Shown here in pieces: positions 28,089 to 38,660 of a stretch of DNA of 56,255 bases; positions within the stretch are counted from its first letter, which is position 1, and every line of letters begins with the position of its first letter. Origin of the DNA: Verrucomicrobiales bacterium (GTDB lineage Bacteria > Verrucomicrobiota > Verrucomicrobiia > Limisphaerales > UBA9464); assembly GCA_027489875.1 (NCBI GenBank), contig JAIXZE010000301.1, forward strand, positions 1 to 56,255. The letters run 5' to 3'. A program made the position numbers and the translations under genes. The notes under the pieces were generated by a model, which had not been told where the DNA came from, ran no database searches, and worked only from the letters and a program-made list of their open reading frames with translations.

Positions 28089-31000
28089 TCAGCCGAGCAG
28101 CTCCTGGATTTCATCCCAGCCGAGGCTGTTGGTGAAGACGTCCTCGCCGGTGAGCGTGGCGGCGATCAGGTCGCGCTTGCGTTGCTGGAGGGCGAGGATC
28201 TTTTCCTCGACGGTGCCGCGGGTGATGAGCTTGTACGCGGTGACCACGCGGGACTGGCCGATCCGGTGGGCGCGGTCGGTGGCCTGATCCTCGACGGCGG
28301 GATTCCACCAGGGGTCGAAGTGGATGACGGTGTCCGCGCCGGTGAGGTTGAGGCCGACGCCGCCGGCCTTGAGCGAGATGAGGAAAACGGGGATGGCCGA
28401 CTCCTTCTGGAACCGTTCGACGACGGCGGCGCGGTCGCGGGTGGTGCCGTCGAGGTAGCAGTAGCTGAGGCCGCGGCGGTCGAGTTCCTCGCGGAGAAGG
28501 CGCAGCATCGAGGTGAACTGGCTGAAGACGAGGGCGCGGTGCCCGCCGTCGATGACCTCGTCGAGGAGTTCGCCGAACATCTGGAATTTTCCAGAGGTTC
28601 CCTCGGATGGCGGGGCGGGAGACTTCGGGGCGGAATCGGCCTCGGAGCCGGTACCCTCGACGGGATCTTCCTCGGCAGCGGTCGCTGGCAGCTTCAACAG
28701 GCGGAGGTCGCAGCAGGCCTGGCGGAGGCGAAGCAGGGCGGTGAGGACGAGCATGCGGCTCTTGGCGAGGCCCTGGGCTCCCACGGCCTGTTCCACCTCC
28801 TTGCGCGTGGCGGAGAGGAGCTGTTCGTAGACGGAAGCCTGCTCCTCGGTGAGTTCGCAGTAGCTGACCTGTTCGAGGCGTGGTGGCAGGTCGGCGGCTA
28901 CCTCGCGCTTGAGGCGACGGAGCAGGAAGGGGCGGACGCGCCGCGCGAGGCGGGCCATGGTGGCGGTGTCGCGTTCCCGGGCGATGGGAAGCTCGTAGCG
29001 TTCGCGGAAGTCGTCGGCGTTCCCGAGGTAACCGGGCATGAGGAAGTCGAAGATGCTCCAGAGATCGAGCACGGAGTTCTCCAGCGGCGTTCCGGTGAGG
29101 ACGAGACGGTTGGAGGATCGCAGGCTCTTGACCGCCTGCGCGTTCTGGGTGGTGCGGTTCTTGATGTGCTGGGCTTCGTCCAGAACGACGGTATCGAAGC
29201 CATGCTGGCGCAGGGCGTCGAGGTCTCGGCGGACGAGGGCGTAACTGGTGATGACGAGATCGGACTGCGGAATCTGCGCAAACAGCCGGTGACGCTCGGA
29301 GCCGTGGAGGCGCAGCACCTTCAGGTCGGGGATGAACCGCGCGGCTTCCGCGGCCCAGTTGAACACCAGCGACGTTGGGCAAACCACGAGCCACGGCTTG
29401 CGCGCGGCAGCGGGGATTTCCGAACGGGCGACCGCAAGATGCGTGAGCACCTGGAGGGTCTTGCCGAGACCCATTTCATCCGCGAGGACGCCACCGAACT
29501 GCTGGTCCCGAAGGAACCGCAGCCAGGCCACGCCTTGCTTCTGGTACGGGCGCAGGACGGCATCGAGTGGGCCCAGCGGTGGACACGCCAGCTGGACTTC
29601 GCCGGAGGTCGCCCGGGCCTGCTGACGCCACGGGGCGGGGGCCTGGACGGTCAATCCAGCGTCGCGGAGACCCGCTTCCAGGAAGCCGGCCTGGGCGTTG
29701 CCCATGCGGTAACGTGTGGCGTCGGCGGCTCCGCCCGCCTGCTCCGGGGCGCAGTCGACGAGGATTTCCTGGAGTTCCTCGACGGCACCGGTGTCGATCA
29801 GGGCGAGCTTGCCGCTGCGCAACCGGCGTGAACCCCCGCGAAGGAGTTGCTGGATCTCGGCGGCCGGGATCGGCGATCCGCTTCCAGAACTGTAGGAGAC
29901 CTCCAGGTTGAACCATTGTTCGCCGCTGGAAGTGATCTTCAACTGTGGCGACACGCGTTCGAACGTGGCCTGTGCCGAGCGATCCAGACGTTCCTCGAGG
30001 TTCACCGTCCACTCGCGTTCGAGGCGGGGGTGGAGGCGCGAGAAGTAGGCGAGGACGCGATCCTGCCCGACCAGTTGCCATCGCCCTTGGGAATCGGGTC
30101 CGCTGAAGCCCGCCTGGCGCAGTCGATTGAAGGCGGCGTGCTCGGCCGCGAGGTCCCGGGTTCCGTAGCGTCGCGGATTCTGCGGATCGGGGAGCCACGT
30201 CGCCTCATCGGCGCGGGTGACGCCCACGGTCATGATGCGCTGGCCGTACGCGCATTGGAGCGTCGCGCTGAGTTGCGCGAGACCGCCGGCGAGGTCGAGG
30301 TGGAAGCGGGGTGCCTGTGGCGTGAGTTCGAAATCGGTGAGCTTGAAGTTCGCCTCGACCTTTCCGGACGCCTCGAGACGCGGCCAGTCCTGCGAAAGAA
30401 ACGTGGGGACCTGCGTGCGCGGGATGATCACCGGCTTCTGCAGGGCTTCGCGAAACGGCCCGGTGGCCGCCAACGGGGCGAGGGCGGGCGGGTTCCCCGG
30501 GTTCAGGATCCAGAGGGTCGCGTCGATCGGGACGATGACGGGAGCGCGGGCCTGGGGTTGGACGGCAATGGCGATGGTGCCATCGGATGCGAGCGTCGCG
30601 CGCATGGGCAGGAGCGTCGGCTCCCGATCGATCCGGAAGGCTTGGCTGCGGCCGAGGGTGACGCGGGGAAACCCACCGAGCGCGGTGAACACTTCGGCCA
30701 GAGCGCGGGGTGGCAGTTGGACCATGCCCGGGGTGTCGCCGCCCGTTGCCATCTCTGCAGCGGTGAGCAGGGCTTCGTCTTCCTCCGAGAGGCGGAAGGC
30801 TCCGCGGCGGACAAATGTGTCCAAGGGTGCACGATCCTTTCCGACGACGCCTTCGAACACGAGCATGGCTTTGCCGCGCAGGACGGTGTCCTGGAAGTTC
30901 GGCGGTAGGACGACGTGGACCGTCAGCGCTGGCCCAGCGGGATCCCGACGAAGCCGGGCGGCGTCCTTGCGAGGGGCTGACCGTTGCGGCGCGGGGGTAG

Positions 31001-31349
31001 GGGATGGGGCGGCATTTGCAGCCGGAGCCGGAGCTTTGGCCGCGGCGGCCGCCGGCGGCTTCAGCCAGTGAAGCCCCACCGCGACCGAGTGAGGGCAGAT
31101 GGTACCGAATTCCCGCGCCTGCCGGCAGGTGCAGAGGTTGTCGATGTCGAGGTCGGACTTGATGACGAGTCCGGCGCGGTAGGAGGTCTCACCGGCCTGG
31201 ACGACGCCCTTCAGGATGGGCGGGGTCCAGTTCGACGACAGGACCTTGCCTGTCGAAAGGAGGATCCGGGCGTGCTGGACGGCTTCCCAGCCGGCTGCCT
31301 TCTGGAAGAAGCCTTCGGTCAGTGAGACGCCGGAATCAGGCTGGGCCAT
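28089..31349 (-). CDS. SNF2/Swi2-family helicase with SWIM zinc finger
   Basis: The protein has 1086 residues. Near the amino end is a SWIM motif CTC...CPH (about residues 73-90), followed by an Ala/Pro linker and a long middle region of the bacterial SNF2-associated type (about 150-580). The ATPase core follows: motif I DEMGLGKTLQ, motif Ia VVCPTSLVFNW, motif II DEAQHIKN, motif III LTGTPLENS. The carboxy-terminal helicase lobe shows LVFSQFTSML, SLKAGGVGLNLTGADTVIHF and DQATDRAHRIGQ. Such proteins translocate on DNA or remodel protein-DNA complexes; the bacterial partner is usually unknown. It is 69 bases upstream of fbiC on the same strand, which I take as coincidental. Confidence 0.92.
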   Translation of the reverse strand: MAQPDSGVSLTEGFFQKAAGWEAVQHARILLSTGKVLSSNWTPPILKGVVQAGETSYRAGLVIKSDLDIDNLCTCRQAREFGTICPHSVAVGLHWLKPPAAAAAKAPAPAANAAPSPTPAPQRSAPRKDAARLRRDPAGPALTVHVVLPPNFQDTVLRGKAMLVFEGVVGKDRAPLDTFVRRGAFRLSEEDEALLTAAEMATGGDTPGMVQLPPRALAEVFTALGGFPRVTLGRSQAFRIDREPTLLPMRATLASDGTIAIAVQPQARAPVIVPIDATLWILNPGNPPALAPLAATGPFREALQKPVIIPRTQVPTFLSQDWPRLEASGKVEANFKLTDFELTPQAPRFHLDLAGGLAQLSATLQCAYGQRIMTVGVTRADEATWLPDPQNPRRYGTRDLAAEHAAFNRLRQAGFSGPDSQGRWQLVGQDRVLAYFSRLHPRLEREWTVNLEERLDRSAQATFERVSPQLKITSSGEQWFNLEVSYSSGSGSPIPAAEIQQLLRGGSRRLRSGKLALIDTGAVEELQEILVDCAPEQAGGAADATRYRMGNAQAGFLEAGLRDAGLTVQAPAPWRQQARATSGEVQLACPPLGPLDAVLRPYQKQGVAWLRFLRDQQFGGVLADEMGLGKTLQVLTHLAVARSEIPAAARKPWLVVCPTSLVFNWAAEAARFIPDLKVLRLHGSERHRLFAQIPQSDLVITSYALVRRDLDALRQHGFDTVVLDEAQHIKNRTTQNAQAVKSLRSSNRLVLTGTPLENSVLDLWSIFDFLMPGYLGNADDFRERYELPIARERDTATMARLARRVRPFLLRRLKREVAADLPPRLEQVSYCELTEEQASVYEQLLSATRKEVEQAVGAQGLAKSRMLVLTALLRLRQACCDLRLLKLPATAAEEDPVEGTGSEADSAPKSPAPPSEGTSGKFQMFGELLDEVIDGGHRALVFSQFTSMLRLLREELDRRGLSYCYLDGTTRDRAAVVERFQKESAIPVFLISLKAGGVGLNLTGADTVIHFDPWWNPAVEDQATDRAHRIGQSRVVTAYKLITRGTVEEKILALQQRKRDLIAATLTGEDVFTNSLGWDEIQELLG

Positions 31350-31410
31350 GGGACGTGGACGTCTCGGGATGAACCCAACCTGAGGGCGAATCGAATCCGG
31401 CTGGCGCGGT

Positions 31411-32916
31411 TCAGGCCACGCTGGCCGCGAGTTCCTCTTCGACGTCCACGATCTCCTTCATCTGCGTCAGGAACCAACGATCGATCTTCGTGAGGTTGAA
31501 GATGTCCTCGATGGTGAAGCCTGCGCGGAAGGCGTGGCGGATGAAGAAGACGCGCTCGGCGTTCGGCACGGATAGCTTCCGCGTGATGACATCCTTGGGA
31601 AGGATGTCGCGGTCGCCGTACACCTCGGTCCCGATGCGCCACGGCTTCCCGTCGCCACCGAGACCCGCCCGACCGATTTCAAGGGAGCGCAGGCATTTCT
31701 GGAGGCTTTCCTTGAAGGTCCGTCCGATGGCCATGGCTTCCCCCACCGACTTCATCTGCGTCGTCAGCGTCGGATCCGCCTGGGGGAACTTCTCGAACGC
31801 GAACCGCGGGATCTTGGTGACGACGTAATCGATCGTCGGCTCGAAGCTGGCCGGCGTTTCGCGGGTGATGTCGTTGCGGATCTCGTCGAGCAGGTAGCCC
31901 ACGGCGAGCTTCGCGGCGATCTTGGCGATCGGGAAGCCGGTGGCCTTGGATGCCAGCGCAGAACTGCGGCTCACGCGCGGGTTCATCTCGATGACGATCA
32001 TACGGCCTGTTACGGGATCGACGGAGAACTGGATGTTCGAACCGCCTGTCTCGACACCGACCGCACGGATCACGGCGAACGAGGCGTCGCGCATGATCTG
32101 GTACTCCTTGTCCGTCAGGGTCTGGATCGGGGCCACCGTGATGGAGTCACCGGTGTGGACGCCCATCGGGTCGAAATTCTCGATGGAGCAGATGATCACG
32201 CAGTTGTCGGCGCGATCGCGCATGACCTCCATCTCGTATTCCTTCCACCCGAGGAGGGATTCCTCGATGAGGATCTCGGAGACGGGCGAGAGGTCGATGC
32301 CGCGCTTGGCGATCTCCTCAAATTCCTCGCGGTTGTAGGCGATGCCGCCGCCCGTGCCGCCGAGTGTGAAGGCGGGACGGATGATCAATGGAAGCCGGCC
32401 AATCCGTTCGGCGACAGCCCGGGCTTCGGCCATGTCGTGGGCGGTGCCGGAGATGGGAACATCGAGACCGATGGCCAGCATGAGCTGCTTGAACGCCTCG
32501 CGGTCCTCGCCCTTGTGGATGGCTTCGGCGCGAGCGCCGATCATCTCGACGTCGTGGCGCTCCAATGCCCCGTTCTTGTGCAGGGACATGGCCGTGTTGA
32601 GGGCGGTCTGGCCGCCCAGGGTGGGCAGGAGGACGAGCTTGCCGGTCGCCCCCATCCGGGCCATTTCCGCCTTCTCGCGGACGATGACCTTCTCGATGGC
32701 CTCGGGGGTGATGGGCTCGATGTATGTCCGTTCGGCAAACTCCGGATCCGTCATGATGGTGGCGGGGTTGGAGTTGACCAGGACCACGCGATAGCCCTCC
32801 TCGCGGAGGGCCTTGCAGGCCTGGGTGCCCGAGTAGTCAAACTCGCAGGCCTGCCCGATGATGATCGGGCCTGCCCCGATGATGAGGACCGAGTGGATGT
32901 CAGTGCGCTTCGGCAT
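31411..32916 (-). CDS. carB: Carbamoyl-phosphate synthase large subunit, amino-terminal half only
   Basis: The start at 32916 gives 501 residues. The carboxyphosphate half is complete, with [47 protein letters not shown] and [19 protein letters not shown]. Normal CarB has about 1070 residues in two homologous halves; this frame stops after [20 protein letters not shown], just past the first half. The carbamoyl-phosphate half is neither downstream (the helicase gene follows) nor upstream, so it must be encoded elsewhere. Split carB genes are known, for example in Aquifex and methanogens. The clean ending argues for a genuine split rather than a truncation. It acts in arginine and pyrimidine synthesis. 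Confidence 0.93.
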   Translation of the reverse strand: MPKRTDIHSVLIIGAGPIIIGQACEFDYSGTQACKALREEGYRVVLVNSNPATIMTDPEFAERTYIEPITPEAIEKVIVREKAEMARMGATGKLVLLPTLGGQTALNTAMSLHKNGALERHDVEMIGARAEAIHKGEDREAFKQLMLAIGLDVPISGTAHDMAEARAVAERIGRLPLIIRPAFTLGGTGGGIAYNREEFEEIAKRGIDLSPVSEILIEESLLGWKEYEMEVMRDRADNCVIICSIENFDPMGVHTGDSITVAPIQTLTDKEYQIMRDASFAVIRAVGVETGGSNIQFSVDPVTGRMIVIEMNPRVSRSSALASKATGFPIAKIAAKLAVGYLLDEIRNDITRETPASFEPTIDYVVTKIPRFAFEKFPQADPTLTTQMKSVGEAMAIGRTFKESLQKCLRSLEIGRAGLGGDGKPWRIGTEVYGDRDILPKDVITRKLSVPNAERVFFIRHAFRAGFTIEDIFNLTKIDRWFLTQMKEIVDVEEELAASVA

Positions 32917-33029
32917 GATCAGAAAAACCGGGCGGATGCAACGGCATCGGCGGGACAATGTCAGGGGTTTTTTCAACCGGATGTTTTCTGGCTTGGACGC
33001 CGGCGGCCGAAGTCCGCCACTCTCAAGGC

Positions 33030-34760
33030 ATGTCGTTGCTGCCATTTGGGGACCTCGCTCCACACACTTCGCGTCGATTCCTGCCGGCCAGTCTGGACCT
33101 GGGCGACTGGAAGGCGCTGGAACCGTGGGTGGCCAGGTTGGAGGTTGCCGGACGCGAAGCATCGACGATCGAAGCCTTCGAATCGTGGCTGGTGGATGCC
33201 GGCGAGGTCATGGCCGCGATCGACGAGGAACGGGCCCGCCGTTACATCGCCATGACGTGCCACACGGCCGATCCTGAGGCGGAGAAGGCGTATCTCGCCT
33301 TCGTTGAAGGAGTGGATCCGGCGCTGAAGCCCCGCGCCTTCGCCCTGTCAAAGCTGTTCCTCGAACATCCCCTGCGGCACTCGCTGCCACGCGAACGGTA
33401 CGCGGTCCTCGACCGCAGCCGAGCCCTCGACGTCGAACTTTTCCGCGAGGAGAACGTGGCGCTTGAAACCGAGGAAGCGAAGCTGGCCCAACAGTACCAG
33501 AAGCTGAGCGGGAGCCTCACCGTGCAGTTCCAGGGCGAAGAGCGGACGCTCGTCCAGATGGGTCGCTTCCAGGAGGAGACCGATCGCACGACGCGCCAGG
33601 CCGCCTGGGAAGCCGTGACCGCGCGTTGGGTTTCGGAGGAGGCGGCATTCGACGCATGCTTCGACGGACTGCGGGCGCTCCGGAGTCGCATCGCCACGAA
33701 CGCTGGATTCGCGGATTACCGGGCCTACGCCTTTCGGGCGCGCGGTCGCTTCGACTACACGCCCAGCGATTGCGAGCGATTTCACGATGCGATCGAGTCG
33801 GAAGTCGTCCCGGTGCTGAAGGGACTTCATCGGGAGCGGCGCGACGCCTTGAAACTTCCAGCGCTGCGCCCATGGGACACGGCGGTCGACCCGCAGAATC
33901 GTCCACCCTTGAGGCCGTTCTCGGACACCACCCAGTTGGAGGAACGGTCGCAACGGATCTTCGATCGCCTCGATCCCCAATTGGCTGGGGACTTCCGCCT
34001 GATGCGCGAAACGCGGTTGCTGGACCTGGCGAACCGCAAGGGCAAGGCACCCGGCGGCTACCAGTACACGCTGAGCGAGGCCCGGCTGCCGTTCATCTTC
34101 ATGAACGCCGTGGGACAGCAGCGGGACGTCGAGACCCTCCTTCATGAGGCGGGCCACGCCTTCCACGCGCTCGCCAGCCGGAATGAACCGCTGCAAGCCT
34201 ATCGCGACGCGCCGATCGAATTCTGCGAGGTGGCGTCGATGGCCATGGAACTGCTTGCCTCCGATGGCCTGGACGAATTCTACACCCCCGAGGAAGCGAA
34301 GCGCGCCCGCCGCACGCACCTCGAGGGCATCGTGGGGGTGTTCCCCTGGATCGCGACGATCGACGCGTTTCAGCATTGGATCTACACCCACCCGGAGCAT
34401 ACGCCCGCGGAACGTCGGCAGGCATGGCTCGGACTGATGGATCGCTTTGGGGGGGACATTGACTGGACCGGATTTGAGTCCGCCCGGGCTTGCCGCTGGC
34501 AACGGCAGCTCCATCTGTTCATCCACCCGTTCTACTACGTGGAATACGGAATCGCCCAGCTGGGAGCCCTGCAGGTGTGGGCGAACGCGAAATCGGATCC
34601 CGTCCGCGCACTGGCGGATTATCGGGCGGGTTTGGCGCTGGGTGGATCGAAACCGCTGCCGGAATTGTTCGCCAGGGCAGGGTGCCGTTTTGATTTCAGC
34701 CGCGAGACCCTGAAGCCGCTTCTGGAATTGGTGCAGCGGGAGTTGGAAGCGCTCGGCTGA
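33030..34760 (+). CDS. M3-family oligoendopeptidase (PepF-like)
   Basis: The start at 33030 gives 576 residues. A coiled helical amino half is followed by the zinc site HEAGH ([11 protein letters not shown], about residue 372) with a downstream Glu in [13 protein letters not shown], and the substrate-binding [17 protein letters not shown] typical of the M3 family. The enzyme cleaves short peptides in the cytoplasm; no signal peptide is seen. It is divergent from carB (113-bp gap) and lies 17 bases before the first rhomboid gene, so it may lead a short operon of proteolytic genes. Confidence 0.93.
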   Translation: MSLLPFGDLAPHTSRRFLPASLDLGDWKALEPWVARLEVAGREASTIEAFESWLVDAGEVMAAIDEERARRYIAMTCHTADPEAEKAYLAFVEGVDPALKPRAFALSKLFLEHPLRHSLPRERYAVLDRSRALDVELFREENVALETEEAKLAQQYQKLSGSLTVQFQGEERTLVQMGRFQEETDRTTRQAAWEAVTARWVSEEAAFDACFDGLRALRSRIATNAGFADYRAYAFRARGRFDYTPSDCERFHDAIESEVVPVLKGLHRERRDALKLPALRPWDTAVDPQNRPPLRPFSDTTQLEERSQRIFDRLDPQLAGDFRLMRETRLLDLANRKGKAPGGYQYTLSEARLPFIFMNAVGQQRDVETLLHEAGHAFHALASRNEPLQAYRDAPIEFCEVASMAMELLASDGLDEFYTPEEAKRARRTHLEGIVGVFPWIATIDAFQHWIYTHPEHTPAERRQAWLGLMDRFGGDIDWTGFESARACRWQRQLHLFIHPFYYVEYGIAQLGALQVWANAKSDPVRALADYRAGLALGGSKPLPELFARAGCRFDFSRETLKPLLELVQRELEALG

Positions 34761-34777
34761 CCCCCCTTGTTCACCCC

Positions 34778-35479
34778 ATGTCCACGCCGAAACCACCCCC
34801 CATCCCGCCCTCCGAGGATCCATTCCCGGACATGGAGCGGGACGTGACCCTGGGCCTTCTCGGGCTGAATCTGTTCGTCTTCCTGATCGAACCTGGGCTG
34901 AGGGAGCAGGGACGGCAGTGGTTCGAGATGCGCTACTCGTTGTCCCTGGATGGAATCCGGGCAGGGCACTGGTGGCAGTTTTTCACCTACCAGTTCCTCC
35001 ACGGGAACTGGGTTCATCTGGGCGCGAATCTGGTACTGCTGCATTCCATGGGCCCGATCCTCGAAACGACACTCGGCCGCCGTCGTTTCTTTGGACTCTA
35101 CCTGGCCTCCGGTGCCATCGGAGGATTGGTCCAACTGGTCGGTGCCATGCTTTCGCCAAAGATCTTCGGTCATCCAGTGGTCGGCGCGTCGGCAGGGTTG
35201 TGCGGGTTGTTGGCAGCACTCGGTGCGCTTTACGCCGAGGAGAAGGTGAAGGGCTATCTGTTCTTCCTGATCCCCTTTGAATTGAAGGCCAAGTTCGTGC
35301 TCCTCCTCGCGGGTGTCCTGTCGATCATCGGTTCGGTGTTCCCCTTCGGAAACATCGCGCACCTCGCGCATCTGGGTGGGTTGTTGGGCGGCCTTTGCTG
35401 CATCAACCTCATGGATGCGCGGCCGCTGCCACCGGCAGATCCCGAACCACCACGCAACAGCGGTGGGTCCCGGAATTGA
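34778..35479 (+). CDS. Rhomboid-family intramembrane serine protease, first of two
   Basis: The protein has 233 residues with about six membrane helices. The active site is intact: Asn84 in HLGANLVLL, Ser138 in GASAG and His198 in LAHLGG. The amino end is short and Pro-rich and the tail is a brief Pro/Gly extension. Rhomboids cleave transmembrane segments of other membrane proteins. The next gene, 30 bases on, is a second rhomboid; the two share topology but not close sequence. Confidence 0.92.
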   Translation: MSTPKPPPIPPSEDPFPDMERDVTLGLLGLNLFVFLIEPGLREQGRQWFEMRYSLSLDGIRAGHWWQFFTYQFLHGNWVHLGANLVLLHSMGPILETTLGRRRFFGLYLASGAIGGLVQLVGAMLSPKIFGHPVVGASAGLCGLLAALGALYAEEKVKGYLFFLIPFELKAKFVLLLAGVLSIIGSVFPFGNIAHLAHLGGLLGGLCCINLMDARPLPPADPEPPRNSGGSRN

Positions 35480-35509
35480 ATTCCGCAAGTCACGTCCTAG
35501 GTTGAGCCC

Positions 35510-36391
35510 ATGATCTACGATCGCGACTACATGAGGGAGCCGGAGGCTTCGCCGATCCGGGTCTCCATGATCCTGATCTGGGTTCTCGGCGGGTGCTTTC
35601 TGGTGCAGTGCATCCTGACCCTTTACGGGAAGGTGCCGGTGGTTGCAGACCTTGGCCTGAGCTGGGCGGGCATCCGCCAGTGGCAGCTCTGGCGACTGCT
35701 GACGTTCCAGTTCCTGCACGAGGTGCCGTGGCCGTTACACGTGATTTCCAATGCCCTGGGCCTCTATTTCTTTGGACGCCCGGTGGAAGAACGGTTGGGC
35801 ACGTGGAAGTTTCTCGCCGTCTATCTCGCGGGTGGCGTTGCTGGCGGTCTGGCTCAGGTGGCCTGGAACCTCGCGTTCCAGTACCCACCCCAAGTCAGCC
35901 TGATGGGCGCGTCCGCCGGTGTGTCGGCCATCACGGCCGTTTACTGCCGCTGGTTCGCCCATGAGCGGTTCACGGCCATCCTGATGGTGTTTCCAGTCCG
36001 GATGAAGTTCCTGACGTTCCTTTGGATCCTGGTCGCCGGGAGTGTCGTGGGCCTGTTCTTCAAGGGATCCGGGGTCGCCCACATGGCCCATCTCGGTGGC
36101 CTCGCCCTCGGTTGGTTCGGGGTGCCCTTCCTGACCCGAACCGACCCCTGGCAAATCTGGAAGCCACGGGAGGAAATGGAACCGGCGACCGTGATCCCGT
36201 TTCCGGGAACAACCGCTTCACGGCCCGTGGAGGTGCCCATCCGCAAGAGTCGTGCAGAGGAAGATGCCGAGTACGTCGCGCGGGAGGTGGATCCGATCCT
36301 CGACAAGATCGCCTCCAAAGGCCTCGCGAGCCTCACCGACCACGAGCGACGCATTCTGGAGCAGGCCCGGGAGCGGATGCGAAAGGGATAA
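35510..36391 (+). CDS. Rhomboid-family protease with carboxy-terminal cytoplasmic domain, second of two
   Basis: The protein has 293 residues. The membrane part (about 15-210) has Asn81 in HVISNALGLYFFG, Ser135 in GASAG and His194 in MAHLGG, so it should be active. A soluble tail (about 215-293) contains EEDAEYVAREVDPILDKIAS and SLTDHERRILEQARERM, a short helical module often found after rhomboid cores (a DUF6576-like tail, in my judgement). Together with the preceding gene it forms a tandem rhomboid pair. Confidence 0.92.
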   Translation: MIYDRDYMREPEASPIRVSMILIWVLGGCFLVQCILTLYGKVPVVADLGLSWAGIRQWQLWRLLTFQFLHEVPWPLHVISNALGLYFFGRPVEERLGTWKFLAVYLAGGVAGGLAQVAWNLAFQYPPQVSLMGASAGVSAITAVYCRWFAHERFTAILMVFPVRMKFLTFLWILVAGSVVGLFFKGSGVAHMAHLGGLALGWFGVPFLTRTDPWQIWKPREEMEPATVIPFPGTTASRPVEVPIRKSRAEEDAEYVAREVDPILDKIASKGLASLTDHERRILEQARERMRKG

Positions 36392-36447
36392 CAGCACCGG
36401 TTTCTCCCTCTCGACGCTGGCCATGGGCCCGCCGTAGTCTGTCGCGA

Positions 36448-37782
36448 ATGATTTCGCGCTATACGCGCCCGCAGATGCGGGAGATTTGGACGGACGAGAA
36501 TCGCCTGAAGATCTGGCTGCAGATCGAACTGCTCGCATCCGAGGCCCTCGTGAAGGAAAAGGTGGTTCCGGCCGCCGACTTTGGCCGCATGAAGGCGGGG
36601 GCCGATCGGTGCCTCGCGGATCCCAAGGCACTGGTCGAACGCGCCAAGGAACTGGAGAAGACGCTCAATCACGACGTCATCGGGTTCACGACGGCGGTCA
36701 CCGAACAGATCAACGATCCCGCCAGCCGCTGGCTCCACTTTGGCCTGACTTCGAGCGATATCGTCGACACGGCCTTTGCCGTCCAGTTGGTGCAGTCCGC
36801 GGATCTTCTCGTCGAAGCGGTCCGTGTGGTCCGGAAATCGATCGCGAAACGGGCACGGGAGCATCGCTTCACGCCGTGCATCGGCCGCAGCCACGGCATT
36901 CACGCTGAACCGACGACCTTCGGTCTCAAGCTGGCCCTGATGTACGATGAGTTCGGTCGTGCGGAACAACGGTTGAGGCATGTTCGGAACGTGGTGGCCG
37001 TGGGCAAGGTTTCCGGGGCGGTGGGCACGAGTGCGCACCTGTCTCCGAGGGTTGAAAAGCACATCTGCCGGAAGTTGGGATTGCGACCGGCACCACTGGC
37101 AACGCAGGTCGTACAGCGTGACCTGCATGCGGAGTTCATGAGCGCTCTCGCCGTGGTTGCGGCCAGCATCGAACGGTGGGCGGTGGAGTTTCGGCATCTC
37201 CAGAGGACGGAGGTCCTCGAAGCCGAGGAACCGTTCACCAAGGGTCAAAAGGGCAGCAGCGCCATGCCCCACAAGCGCAATCCCATCACTTGGGAACGCC
37301 TCACCGGATTGGCGCGCGTGATCCGCGGCAACTCGATTGCCGCCCTCGAAAACGTGGCCCTCTGGCATGAGCGCGACATCAGCCACAGCTCCGTGGAACG
37401 AATCATCTTCCCCGATTCCTGCACACTGCTCGACTACATGCTGGGACTGCTGGACCGGATGATGACCGGCCTGAATGTCTACCCGGACAACATGCGCCGG
37501 AACCTCGGACTGAGCCTGGGCATGTGGAACTCACAGACGGTGTTGCTGGCCTTGATCCGCAAAGGCCTGACCCGCGAGGACGCCTACGCGCTGGTTCAAC
37601 GCACCGCGATGCAGACCTGGGCAACAAAACACGCCGGCCGCGATGACGCAGACTTCGTTGAACAATTGCGTTCAGACCCGGAGATCGCCCGCCACTTTGG
37701 CCCGGGCGAACTCGAAAAGCTTTGCTCGGTCGACTTCCACTTCAAGGAAGTGCGTGCCCGCTTCAAGGCCGTGGGATTGTAA
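36448..37782 (+). CDS. purB: Adenylosuccinate lyase
   Basis: The start at 36448 gives 444 residues beginning MISRYTRPQMREIW, the usual PurB amino end. The fumarase/aspartase-superfamily signature is KGSSAMPHKRNPI; other motifs are HFGLTSSDIVDTA and GRSHGIHAEPTTFG. It acts at two steps of purine synthesis (SAICAR to AICAR, adenylosuccinate to AMP). It lies 56 bases after the second rhomboid gene and 41 bases before an esterase gene; no purine regulatory element is visible. Confidence 0.96.
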   Translation: MISRYTRPQMREIWTDENRLKIWLQIELLASEALVKEKVVPAADFGRMKAGADRCLADPKALVERAKELEKTLNHDVIGFTTAVTEQINDPASRWLHFGLTSSDIVDTAFAVQLVQSADLLVEAVRVVRKSIAKRAREHRFTPCIGRSHGIHAEPTTFGLKLALMYDEFGRAEQRLRHVRNVVAVGKVSGAVGTSAHLSPRVEKHICRKLGLRPAPLATQVVQRDLHAEFMSALAVVAASIERWAVEFRHLQRTEVLEAEEPFTKGQKGSSAMPHKRNPITWERLTGLARVIRGNSIAALENVALWHERDISHSSVERIIFPDSCTLLDYMLGLLDRMMTGLNVYPDNMRRNLGLSLGMWNSQTVLLALIRKGLTREDAYALVQRTAMQTWATKHAGRDDADFVEQLRSDPEIARHFGPGELEKLCSVDFHFKEVRARFKAVGL

Positions 37783-37823
37783 GCGCATCGGGCGTTGATC
37801 CAGACCCTCCAGTTGTCGCCACG

Positions 37824-38627
37824 ATGAATGGCTCGGGAACATTTCATAGCCTTGAGGTTTCCGATCCTGGCCTGGAATGGGCCGGATTGCGGATGGCGAC
37901 GGTGAAGAGTCGTCATCTGAAGGGCCGCGGGGACATGACGCTTCATGTTCCCAAAGCTGCCCAAGGTTGTCGTGATGTTCCCATCGTCCTGCTCCTCCAT
38001 GGAATCTATGGGAGTCACTGGGGCTGGGCTCTCCGTGGAGCGGCCCACGAAACCAATGAGCGACTGTCGCGGGGCGGCACCACGCCTCCCTTTGTCCTCG
38101 CGATGCCCAGCGATGGCCTGTGGGGCGACGGGAGTCTCTATGCGAGCCACGGGGGGCGTGACTATGCACGCTGGATCGTCGAAGACGTTCCTGCAGTTGT
38201 CCGTGAAGTTGTTCCGGAAACCAGTGCAGTGTCGCAGGTGTTCATCGCTGGCCTCAGCATGGGCGGCTTTGCGGCCTTGCGACTGGGGGCCGCGTTCCCA
38301 AACGTGTTCGCTGGAATGTCTGGCCACAGCGCCGTCACGGATCTTGCGCAATTGGTTGGCCGGGTGGAGGAGGATCTGACCGCGTTGGGGATCCCCTCGA
38401 CGGAAGGAAATCTGTTCCGGGCGCTCCGAGGCGCGCCCTCGCTGCCGCCATTCCGATTCGACTGTGGCCAATCCGACGGGCTGATCGAGGCCAACCGGAT
38501 CCTGCACAGGGAACTCTCAGACGCAGGGGTTGACCACGATTACGAGGAGTTCCCGGGGACCCACGACTGGGATTACTGGCGTCAGCGCCTCGAAGGAACC
38601 CTCCGGTTTTTTGCCCTGCATTGCTGA
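37824..38627 (+). CDS. Alpha/beta-hydrolase esterase (EstA/FrmB-like)
   Basis: The start at 37824 gives 267 residues. The nucleophile elbow is GLSMGG in VFIAGLSMGGFAALRLG, the oxyanion region is LLLHGIYGSHWGW and the His is in PGTHDWDYWRQRL. The fold matches the putative-esterase family that includes S-formylglutathione hydrolase and mycolyl-type esterases. No signal peptide is obvious. It converges on the SpmAB gene with a 33-base gap. The substrate cannot be told. Confidence 0.88.
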   Translation: MNGSGTFHSLEVSDPGLEWAGLRMATVKSRHLKGRGDMTLHVPKAAQGCRDVPIVLLLHGIYGSHWGWALRGAAHETNERLSRGGTTPPFVLAMPSDGLWGDGSLYASHGGRDYARWIVEDVPAVVREVVPETSAVSQVFIAGLSMGGFAALRLGAAFPNVFAGMSGHSAVTDLAQLVGRVEEDLTALGIPSTEGNLFRALRGAPSLPPFRFDCGQSDGLIEANRILHRELSDAGVDHDYEEFPGTHDWDYWRQRLEGTLRFFALHC

Positions 38628-38660
38628 CGGTACAGTGGTCGCCCGTGGATCGACTCCCGC

